Source: Bacteroidales bacterium UBA3653 (lineage in GTDB: Bacteria > Bacteroidota > Bacteroidia > Bacteroidales > Paludibacteraceae). From it: a DNA stretch of 64,000 bases. The stretch spans positions 1 to 64,000 of the forward strand of contig DFKE01000013.1 in assembly GCA_002373505.1 (NCBI GenBank), given 5' to 3'. The notes under the pieces were generated by a model. It saw nothing but the letters and a program-made list of their open reading frames with translations, searched no databases and was not told the DNA's origin. Below are positions 24,506-31,208 of the stretch, one piece after another. The position numbers were made by a program, and so were the translations under genes. How positions within the stretch are numbered: position 1 is the stretch's first letter; each line of letters begins with the position of its first letter.

Positions 24506-24706
24506 CAAATGGAGACTGTTGATGAAAATCGCAGTCTCTTTTTTGTTGTCTCAATCTATGGACGAGAACCCACCGTCATTCCGGGGCCCCCGATGTAACT
24601 CGTAGAGTTGCAGTGGGGAGAGCGCAGAGCAAGGCGAGTTTCCATTGAGCAGCTCTGCTGCGAGTCGTAACGAGCCTTAGCTTAAGCGGGAGTCCTGGTT
24701 GAGCAA
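24489..24706 (+). repeat. Region bounded by 17-bp duplication of the tRNA-Gln 3' end
   Basis: The last 17 bases of the tRNA (GAGTCCTGGTTGAGCAA, 24489-24505) occur again exactly at 24690-24706. The second copy is followed by its own hairpin and T-run. The roughly 185 bases between hold several small inverted repeats (AACTC-GTA-GAGTT, AGCAG-CT-CTGCT) and no gene that I can support. This could be the scar of a tRNA-targeted element or of a decayed second tRNA gene. Confidence 0.65.
24512..24545 (+). terminator. Intrinsic terminator after tRNA-Gln
   Basis: GAGACTG ... CAGTCTC stem (7 bp) with an AT-rich loop, followed directly by a run of T. Confidence 0.88.
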
Positions 24707-24710
24707 TAAA

Positions 24711-24738
24711 AACGGCAGCCATTCCGGCTACCGTTTTT
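24711..24738 (+). terminator. Second intrinsic terminator behind the duplicated tRNA end
   Basis: ACGGCAGCC and GGCTACCGT pair around a 5-base loop (one mismatch) and are followed by six T. It supports the view that tRNA 3' end and terminator were duplicated together. Confidence 0.75.
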
Positions 24739-24782
24739 TGGTTGAGTGCGGCTTCGCCGCGCTAAACCGCGCCCTTGGCGCG

Positions 24783-27518
24783 CTACAGATACAGTACGGA
24801 TGCAGCACCGGCAGTACCGATTATGGAGATGATCGGCAGGCTCACGCCGAAGGTCACTCCTACGTTTCCGCTACCATAGATACAACCGATATTGAAGCTC
24901 CATAATCCCCAGTAGGGCAGATTATGTCCGAACGCGAACTTCAGGCTGGTATGTGCCATGAAACCGTTCCGGTCAAACTGTCCGTAGCCGAAGCCCTGAT
25001 AGAGTTGGAAATCAAAGGGTATATAGTCCGGCGTGAGACGGAAAACAGGTCCTATCATGACATCCCATCCTCCTTCGAAACCAATCATAAAATCCGTTCC
25101 GATACCTAAATGACCGGGGATATAGTTTAGTTGTGCACCCATCATCCATTGACTGGAGCGGAACTCGTGTCCTGCCTGGATCTCGGTATAGATACGCGGG
25201 AAATCATCCTCCAGTGCCATAGCCGCTAAGGTGAGTGCCCGGATAGGCATCAGACTGACGGATGCGGTAGGTATATACCGTCCGTCGTAGTATCTCGCGC
25301 CCAGAGAGAAAGACCACCAACCGAATTTATGGTCTTTGTACCCTTCTTTGAATCCGAATCGGAGAGCCGCATCAGCCACCCATGTAATATGCTTATCCGT
25401 AAATCGGTACATGGCACCTCCTCCGAGTGCCAGTTGCAGGCTGAGGGGGCAGTCAAAACTGGTGAGCCGGAAGGTGGGACCTATGGTCGCGGATAGTTCC
25501 TGATTGGTGATACCGTATAGGGCTGTCACGTCCAGACCGAAGCGTTTAGGGATCCATCCGTATCGCACGCCCGCGTAGTGGTGGCGCTCATATTGGGCGA
25601 ACTCAATGCCGTACATCGGTTCCAGATAGTGATCCGGATGCCAATCCGAGCCGTGATACCATTCGCTCTTGAGTTTGAAATCCGCGGATGTGGAGCCTTT
25701 ATATGGCACCCGGATATTCTGGGTAGGAGCGTCAATACGGCCTTTCTTCCCACCTACGCGCACCTTATGTTCGCCTATCTGCACCTGCCCTGTCCATGGC
25801 GTGACACCCATGTTGACTCCGTCCACATAGACGAAGGCTTTTTTGGGGCGGGATTTGACAACCAGTGTTCCAGTCTTGGGTTGCATCGGAGGCAAGGTGA
25901 CCGTTGAAGAGGGATGGACGATGGTGATGGTGTCGTAACGGTCTTCCCAGTTCTCACGAACCCGCTTGACGTAGTATTTGCCGGTCGGCAGGCTTTCTGC
26001 TTCCCATTCGCCGGTTGTCCGATAGGTGTAATCTTGCGAGGTCGTCTGTTTGGTGTAGATCTTTTCCTCCGCGTGGGCGGCCTTGAGGGTAAGAGAGCCC
26101 TGGTGGATATAGTCGTACGCCGCCCTGCTGGCGAACATGTTATAGGTATGGGTGTAGATATAATTGTCCGAGAGCACCTGAAGGCGTTTCTCCGCCTTGG
26201 CTTTTTGTGCCTCGTTGCCTTTCTTGATCATATCGAGATACCAGTCTCCGGCATAGGTGTCAATCTCCATTTCCTCATAAGCCTGCCCGGCTTCGTACAT
26301 AGCCTCCACATGACCTTTATCTGCGGCTTTCTCGAAGTAGTCGAGTGCTTTTTCCGCGTCTTTCCCAACGCCGCTTCCGTTTTTATAACATAGTCCCAAC
26401 TCGTATGCCGCGTCCGTTTGTCCTCCGGCGGAGGCCTTGCGGTACCATTCGAATGCGGTGGTCTTGTTCCGGGCTACTCCGTTACCCAAAGCGTAACAGC
26501 GGCCTACCATGTACATAGCATCGTAGTTGTCATGGTTCGCTGCGTCGCGGAACCAAGCCAGCGCCGTTTGATAATCGCGGGTCTTCCCGCAACTGCCGTT
26601 GTAATAGCACATGCCTAACTCGTAACTGGCGATATAGAGGTAGCGGGTGTTTAAATAATGGGTGAATGCATTGTACTTGTTGTCCTCGTCGTCGTCGTCC
26701 TCGTCCTCATCATCGTCATAGCCTGCCTCCTTGTTTTTTCGCTTCTCGTTCTGGATTCTTTCCATCATATCCAGTTCGGCTTGCGCTTTTCTGAGCCAGT
26801 GAACCGCCCAGTCGAAGTCCTTGGATACGCCTTCCCCCTTGCAATAGGCGATACCGAGCGCACTCTGTGAGTTGACGATGCCTTGCTCAGCGGCTTTCCG
26901 ATACCATGTGACCGCCGTATAGTCGTTCTCGCTCACGCCTTTGCCGTAGTGATAGCAGTCGCCTAATTGGTCTTGTGCCTTGGCATACCCTTGCTCTGCG
27001 GATTTCTGGTAGTAACGGAAAGCGGAATATTCGTTTTTGGTTACACCTTTCCCGTTGGCATAGCAGTTTCCTACATTATATTGCGCAACCATGTTGTCTT
27101 GTGCGGCAGCTTTGCTGTATAGTTCGAATGCTTTGTAGGGATCTTTCGGTACGCCATGTCCTTTGCCATAAAGAACGCCCAGGTTGTTTTGGGCTCCGGC
27201 ATGGCCTTGTGCTACCGCTTTCGTGTACCAATAGACCGCCATGGAGTAGTCTTTAGGCACTCCGTTCCCGTCGCTATAAATTTGTCCCAATGCCGACTGC
27301 GCAGAAGCGTAACCTTGATTGGCGGATTTGCGAAACCACTCAACTGCCTTCTCGTAGTTGCGACTGACGCCTCCCGTGCCGTTATAATAGTAGATGCCGA
27401 TATTATACTGGGCTATCTTATGGCCTTTTTGGGCATCTTTGATGTCGGAGTAGTAGTCATTCGCATAGGATATACCTACCGCCGCCAATAGGAGAGCAAA
27501 TAGAAAAAAGCGTTTCAT
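24783..27518 (-). CDS. Sel1-repeat, PEGA and beta-barrel fusion protein
   Basis: Seen: 911 residues with a signal peptide (MKRFFLFALLLAAVGISYA). Six 36-residue Sel1 repeats (about 35-250, for example YASAQSALGQIYSDGNGVPK) are followed by a charged linker with twelve consecutive Asp/Glu residues (around 268-280). Three to four more Sel1 repeats extend to about 430. A spacer leads to a PEGA domain (about 565-635, LVVKSRPKKAFVYVDGVNMG). A C-terminal region of about 270 residues has alternating strands ending in VTFGVSLPIISII and resembles an outer-membrane barrel. Inferred: an outer-membrane protein exposing a helical-repeat scaffold in the periplasm. No enzymatic motif is seen. It forms a probable two-gene unit with the lipoprotein upstream (14-base gap). 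Confidence 0.82.
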   Translation of the reverse strand: MKRFFLFALLLAAVGISYANDYYSDIKDAQKGHKIAQYNIGIYYYNGTGGVSRNYEKAVEWFRKSANQGYASAQSALGQIYSDGNGVPKDYSMAVYWYTKAVAQGHAGAQNNLGVLYGKGHGVPKDPYKAFELYSKAAAQDNMVAQYNVGNCYANGKGVTKNEYSAFRYYQKSAEQGYAKAQDQLGDCYHYGKGVSENDYTAVTWYRKAAEQGIVNSQSALGIAYCKGEGVSKDFDWAVHWLRKAQAELDMMERIQNEKRKNKEAGYDDDEDEDDDDEDNKYNAFTHYLNTRYLYIASYELGMCYYNGSCGKTRDYQTALAWFRDAANHDNYDAMYMVGRCYALGNGVARNKTTAFEWYRKASAGGQTDAAYELGLCYKNGSGVGKDAEKALDYFEKAADKGHVEAMYEAGQAYEEMEIDTYAGDWYLDMIKKGNEAQKAKAEKRLQVLSDNYIYTHTYNMFASRAAYDYIHQGSLTLKAAHAEEKIYTKQTTSQDYTYRTTGEWEAESLPTGKYYVKRVRENWEDRYDTITIVHPSSTVTLPPMQPKTGTLVVKSRPKKAFVYVDGVNMGVTPWTGQVQIGEHKVRVGGKKGRIDAPTQNIRVPYKGSTSADFKLKSEWYHGSDWHPDHYLEPMYGIEFAQYERHHYAGVRYGWIPKRFGLDVTALYGITNQELSATIGPTFRLTSFDCPLSLQLALGGGAMYRFTDKHITWVADAALRFGFKEGYKDHKFGWWSFSLGARYYDGRYIPTASVSLMPIRALTLAAMALEDDFPRIYTEIQAGHEFRSSQWMMGAQLNYIPGHLGIGTDFMIGFEGGWDVMIGPVFRLTPDYIPFDFQLYQGFGYGQFDRNGFMAHTSLKFAFGHNLPYWGLWSFNIGCIYGSGNVGVTFGVSLPIISIIGTAGAASVLYL

Positions 27519-27531
27519 ATAGAAGCGAATT

Positions 27532-28164
27532 TTACTTCATAGAAGATGAATCCAACCAAATTATATAATCGTAGGTATGTTTTATCTTTTTGTCCCAATT
27601 GCATGTGTCTTCTTGGCGTTTCATAGCGATATAGTCGTATTCAGAAATAAAATCCGGGTAGATATAATCTTGAATGATACTTATATAATAGTCATAACAT
27701 GTAACACTTTCCCAATCGGGTAATTCTTCGATATAATGCCGAACATTGTCCGGTAGCTCCTGGAATGCATTCATATCCCCCTTAGAAAGAATGCTAAAGT
27801 AAGAATTCATAACAGAATCAAATTTCTCATCTACATTGGGGAACATCTGTGCATGTTCATTTTCCCATTTGCGTAATAAAGGAAGCCAGTAGGCTGTATC
27901 ACGTCTAAATTGGTAGTACTCATGTATATCTCGGTATGTAACATCCCCGAAAACTTGTTTGATACTGTCAGTCTCATACTTAGCGGCCTTGGTCCAAATA
28001 CTGTCGTTAATATAATCCCAGAAGTTAGAATCAACTTCCCGGATGTCTTCCAGTTCTTGGTCAGTTAAGGGAATAAAAACAGATTTGTTTGTAATTTTGT
28101 TACAAGCTACAAATCCTCCGGCGCATACAATGCATAGCGCGATAGCAAGAATAATTTTTTTCAT
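27532..28164 (-). CDS. Unrecognised lipoprotein
   Basis: I do not recognise the family. Seen: 210 residues with a lipoprotein signal (IILAIALCIVCAGGFVACNK, lipid-anchored cysteine near residue 21). The mature part is hydrophilic, rich in Asp, Tyr and Trp and largely helical in pattern, with a C-terminus of DYIIWLDSSSMK. It is more AT-rich than its neighbours. It lies between a Bacteroidota promoter (28193-28223) and the Sel1/PEGA barrel gene, suggesting the two act together in the outer membrane. Confidence 0.75.
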   Translation of the reverse strand: MKKIILAIALCIVCAGGFVACNKITNKSVFIPLTDQELEDIREVDSNFWDYINDSIWTKAAKYETDSIKQVFGDVTYRDIHEYYQFRRDTAYWLPLLRKWENEHAQMFPNVDEKFDSVMNSYFSILSKGDMNAFQELPDNVRHYIEELPDWESVTCYDYYISIIQDYIYPDFISEYDYIAMKRQEDTCNWDKKIKHTYDYIIWLDSSSMK

Positions 28165-28192
28165 GATTGAGTAGATAATGGGTTTTGCGCTG

Positions 28193-28223
28193 CAAAAATA
28201 CTGCTTTTTTTTGATATGTGCAA
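28193..28223 (-). promoter_or_regulatory. Promoter for lipoprotein and Sel1/PEGA barrel genes
   Basis: Minus strand TTGC, 19 to 20 bases, TATTTTTG. The -7 element is a full TAnnTTTG match; the -33 element is partial. It sits about 30 bases before the lipoprotein start, directly after the tat operon terminator. Confidence 0.7.
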
Positions 28224-28230
28224 GAAAAAA

Positions 28231-28259
28231 GCGAAAAATCGCCCCGAAGGACGATTTTT
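28231..28259 (-). terminator. Intrinsic terminator, probably of the tat operon
   Basis: AAAAATCG / CGATTTTT stem extended by CC/GG around a small loop. On the minus strand it is followed by TTTTTTCTTG. It can work in both directions, but only minus-strand genes flank it. Confidence 0.75.
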
Positions 28260-28575
28260 TGTCTTACAGCGAAGCGGTCTTTATAGTTGCGCCCCTTCTC
28301 CCTCCCCTAAGGGGAGGGGAGGGGTGGGGTTAGCCGTTGTGCTGTGCGTCGTACTTATGCGCACTAAAGATCTCATTTATAGTAAATTACAAGATAGATA
28401 TAAGGGACATTGCCTATGCCTCTCGGAGTCATTGACTATGCAATAGCAGTGTAACGGTTCTTCCTAGATACCCCACCATCTCTCGAGAATGGTTCGAGAA
28501 TGGTTCGATAATGACCGCTAAACGAGTCGTAAATGTCCCGTGAGTAAATTAGCACTCATTCTCGTTCGCTTTCTT
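28260..28575. other. Gene-free stretch with repeats
   Basis: No supportable gene. It holds a GCGAAGC-GGTCTTT hairpin repeat (28261-28283), a GC-rich palindromic CTCCCC-TAA-GGGGAG repeat (28291-28330), and a small tandem CGAGAATGGTT repeat near 28485-28515. I see nothing else in the rest of it. Confidence 0.6.
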
Positions 28576-29322
28576 TTATCGGATGAGGGCGATGCTCAGT
28601 TCGTAGAGCAGATAGACCGGGAGCGTGACCAGCATGAGGGTGAAGGGGTCTCCGGTGGGGGTGACGACGGCTGCGAGGATGAGGATGCCTACAAAGACAT
28701 GGCGCCTGTAACGGCATAGCTGCTCCTTGCGGAGAAGACCTATCTTCGAGAGGGTCCATGTCAGAAGCGGGACCTCAAAAAGCAGCCCCATGAGGAGCGT
28801 CAGTATGAGGAAAAGCGAGACATATGAAGACAGACTGATATGATTGACAACCAGCGGAGTGACCTGATACGTGCCGAGAAAGCGGAAAGAGACGGGGAAA
28901 ATCAAGAGATAGTTCAACGCGATTCCCAGTCCGAAAAGCAAAACAGATGCGAGAACCAGCACGACGCTGTATCTCCGTTCCCGTTCGTAAAGCGCCGGAG
29001 CGATAAAGCCGTAGAGCCAGTACACGATAAAAGGCATAGCTATTACCAGCCCGGCAGCCATGGCTACCTGGAGATGGATGACGAAGGGCGCTGTCAGTTC
29101 CGTGTTGATGAAATTTAAGTCGAAAGTCGAAAGACCGCTACGCTCAAAGAAAAAAGCATTCAGCAGGCGATAGGTGATGAAATCCGGCTGCGTAGGTGCA
29201 AAGAGCAGGTCAAAGAGCCGGTCCTTGCAGCAAAAAGCACCGACAAAAGCAACCGCCCATACGCCCAGCGATTTCAACAGAACGGAGCGCAGTTCGTCCA
29301 GATGATCCCAGAAACTCGGCAC
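28576..29322 (-). CDS. tatC: Twin-arginine translocase subunit TatC
   Basis: Seen: 248 residues with the cytosolic N-terminal signature FWDHLDELR and the expected membrane helices (LKSLGVWAVAFVGAFCC, VAMAAGLVIAMPFIVYWLY, YSVVLVLASVLLFGLGIAL, SLFLILTLLMGLLFEVPL, FVGILILAAVVTP). The start is GTG at 29322, since no ATG precedes FWDHLDEL. Known: TatC recognises the twin-arginine signal. Odd: the first periplasmic loop contains FERSGLSTFD, encoded by an in-frame hairpin repeat (29118-29149) in the orientation opposite to the copies in gldG and nrnA. tatA lies upstream on the same strand, separated by a 153-base repeat block. Confidence 0.93.
   Translation of the reverse strand: MPSFWDHLDELRSVLLKSLGVWAVAFVGAFCCKDRLFDLLFAPTQPDFITYRLLNAFFFERSGLSTFDLNFINTELTAPFVIHLQVAMAAGLVIAMPFIVYWLYGFIAPALYERERRYSVVLVLASVLLFGLGIALNYLLIFPVSFRFLGTYQVTPLVVNHISLSSYVSLFLILTLLMGLLFEVPLLTWTLSKIGLLRKEQLCRYRRHVFVGILILAAVVTPTGDPFTLMLVTLPVYLLYELSIALIR
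29118..29149 (+). repeat. GGTCTTT hairpin repeat inside tatC
   Basis: On the minus strand it reads CTTTGA-GC-GTA-GC-GGTCTTTCGAC and is translated as FERSGLSTFD, a different strand and frame from the gldG and nrnA copies. Confidence 0.8.
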
Positions 29323-29326
29323 GAGG

Positions 29327-29475
29327 AAGTACGATTGATTTATGAAGTACGATTTAGCGATGTACGATGTACGATTTATTTACGAGGGTCCGCTACGCGG
29401 TTAATTTACGATTGGTCTTTCGTCCTTCAATTCCTTCGTAAATCCTTTGTACTTCGTACATTTGTCCTTCGTACA
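29327..29475. repeat. CGTACGATTT / TTCGTACAT repeat block between tatA and tatC
   Basis: The whole intergenic gap consists of degenerate 7-11-base units such as AAGTACGATTTA, GATGTACGATGTACG, and towards tatA TTTGTACTTCGTACATTTG. It also has a CCGC-TA-CGCGG hairpin. The same family occurs at 39236, 41608, 49291 and 56055. Confidence 0.75.
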
Positions 29476-29652
29476 TTACTTTTGGCTTTCTTCTTTCTCT
29501 TCTTTCTCTTCATTCTCTTCTTTCTCGTTCATTCCGTCTTTGAACGAGCGGATGCCTTTACCTAATCCGCGCATCAACTCCGGGATCTTCTTGCCCCCGA
29601 AGATAAGCAGAATAACCAGTACGATTAAAATAATTTCCCATGTACCTAACAT
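29476..29652 (-). CDS. tatA: Sec-independent translocase protein TatA
   Basis: Seen: a short gene of 58 residues. It opens MLGTWEIILIVLVILLIFGG, the membrane helix, followed by KKIPELMRGLGKGIRSFKDG, the amphipathic helix with the conserved FGxKKxPEL pattern and F-K-x-G. It ends in an acidic/lysine tail (EKEENEEKEEKEESQK). Known: TatA oligomers form the transient pore for folded proteins carrying twin-arginine signals. The stop codon abuts a TTCGTACATTTGTCC repeat. Gene order is tatA then tatC. The gene upstream encodes a candidate Tat substrate. Confidence 0.95.
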   Translation of the reverse strand: MLGTWEIILIVLVILLIFGGKKIPELMRGLGKGIRSFKDGMNEKEENEEKEEKEESQK

Positions 29653-29673
29653 AATAGATCAGAATTTAAAGAT

Positions 29674-31071
29674 TTATATTGATTGTTTCAATTGCTCCAC
29701 GAAGCGGTCAATGCGAATCATCTCATGCGGAATATCAATGCGTTGCGGACAGTGGGGCAGACAGTGGTTGCACCCGATGCAATGGTCCGCCTGCCGCATC
29801 CTCTCCACCTTCCGGTCATATCCGATGAGCCATTTCTTACGTGCCTTCCTGAAGGCGGAGTCCATCTCTTTGCCCGAAGGCAGAAGCCCTTCCGCGAGGC
29901 ATGTGTTGTAATATCCGAAGACGGCAGGGATATTGAGTCCGTACGGACACGGCATGCAATAATTGCAGCCGGTGCAAGGAATAGCGTTCATATCGCAGAT
30001 GGCATCCGCAAGCCGCATCAGCATGGCGTCTTCCTCCGGCGTAATAGGGCGCAGAGGAGAGTAGGTGTTGCAGTTCTCCTGCAGGTGCTCCATGTACGTC
30101 ATTCCGGAGAGCACGGACAGGATATGTGCGGGTGTGCCGGCGTACCGGAACGCCCATTCTGCCGGTGTGGCGTTGATATCCATCCGCTTCATCTCACGCA
30201 GGATATGCGCAGGCTGTTTCGCCAGTCTGCCGCCTAATAACGGCTCCATGATCACAACCGGAATACCGCGTTTCTCCAGTTCCCGGTACAGATACTCTGC
30301 GTTCGTGTTGCGGGGGTTCAACTGCTTGGCATAATGCCAGTCCAGATAATTGAGTTGGATCTGTACGAAGTCCCAGTGGTATTTGCCCTCGTCATGCCAT
30401 TTCAGAAGCATGTCGAAGACACGTATATCCCCGTGATAGGAGAATCCGAGATTGCGAATCCTGCCTTGCGCTTTCTGCTCCACGAGCCAGTTCAGGATTC
30501 CGTTGTCCATATACCGTCCGTAGAACGTCTGCATAGCATCTTTGCCTGCCGACGAACCGCCTATACTATGCAGCAGGAGGTAGTCCACATAGTCGGTCTG
30601 CAGGTATTGCAGCGACCGCTCGAACATAGCTATCGACTCCTCTTTGGGCCATGCCTGCGGCGAGAAATTGGAGAGCTTGGTAGCAATGAAATAACTGTTC
30701 CTCGGATGGCGCGCGAGGGCGGTACCGGTGGCTTGTTCGGAGAGGCCCTGGCAGTACACGGGCGATGTGTCGAAATAATTGACGCCGTGCCGGAGGGCGT
30801 AGTCCACCATCTCGTTCACCGCCTCCTGGTCAATCGTATAAGACGGGGCACCCGCTATCTCCGGCAGCCGCATCATTCCGAAACCCAGAAGGGATACCTT
30901 GTCGCCGGTGTTGGGATTGACGCGGTAGGTCATGCCATTTACCATTTGGTCATTTACCATTTGGGCATTTATTTGGTCATTTACCATTTGGTCATTTTTG
31001 CAGGCACTCAGCAGAAGCGAGGTACCGGCGAGGGCTGCTGCGCTATGTTTGATAAATTCTCTTCGATTCAT
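29674..31071 (-). CDS. Aldo/keto reductase with C-terminal 4Fe-4S domain, Tat lipoprotein
   Basis: Seen: 465 residues from MNRREFIKHSAAALAGTSLL, a twin-arginine signal ending in a lipobox (SACKN). The aldo/keto reductase barrel follows (LLGFGMMRLPE, YFDTSPVYCQGLSE, NLGFSYHGD). The C-terminal ferredoxin-like part has CTGCNYCMPCPYGLNIP and CIGCNHCLPHCPQRIDIP. Known: this fusion is common in Bacteroidales, usually of unknown substrate. Odd: the linker between lipid anchor and barrel reads NDQMVNDQINAQMVNDQMVN and is encoded by a TTTACCATTTGGTCA tandem repeat (30936-30998). The start at 31071 is preferred; an alternative five codons earlier lies in another copy of that repeat. Export by the adjacent TatAC is likely. 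Confidence 0.9.
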   Translation of the reverse strand: MNRREFIKHSAAALAGTSLLLSACKNDQMVNDQINAQMVNDQMVNGMTYRVNPNTGDKVSLLGFGMMRLPEIAGAPSYTIDQEAVNEMVDYALRHGVNYFDTSPVYCQGLSEQATGTALARHPRNSYFIATKLSNFSPQAWPKEESIAMFERSLQYLQTDYVDYLLLHSIGGSSAGKDAMQTFYGRYMDNGILNWLVEQKAQGRIRNLGFSYHGDIRVFDMLLKWHDEGKYHWDFVQIQLNYLDWHYAKQLNPRNTNAEYLYRELEKRGIPVVIMEPLLGGRLAKQPAHILREMKRMDINATPAEWAFRYAGTPAHILSVLSGMTYMEHLQENCNTYSPLRPITPEEDAMLMRLADAICDMNAIPCTGCNYCMPCPYGLNIPAVFGYYNTCLAEGLLPSGKEMDSAFRKARKKWLIGYDRKVERMRQADHCIGCNHCLPHCPQRIDIPHEMIRIDRFVEQLKQSI

Positions 31072-31208
31072 GATATCATTTACCATTTAGTCATTTACCA
31101 TTTGGTCATTTATTTGGGCATTTACCATTTGGTCATTTATCAATTCTCAACTCTCAATTATCAATTATCAATTATCAATTCTCAATTCTCAATTATCAAT
31201 TATCAATT
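30936..31208. repeat. TTTGGTCATTTACCA and AATTGAGAATT/AATTATCAATT repeats around the reductase start
   Basis: Three blocks: 30936-30998 lies inside the reductase gene and is translated; 31077-31140 lies upstream of its start and has the same unit; 31139-31208 holds a run of CAATTATCAATT/CAATTCTCAATT units reaching the end of the polyferredoxin gene. The gap between the two genes is made almost only of these repeats. Confidence 0.8.

Noticed and set aside
24489..24706. Prophage or integrative element at tRNA-Gln
   Set aside because: Only 185 bases lie between the direct repeats and no integrase or phage gene is nearby.
31077..31208. CRISPR-like array of short repeats
   Set aside because: The units are 7-11 bases, degenerate and contiguous, without spacers of constant length, and no cas genes are present.
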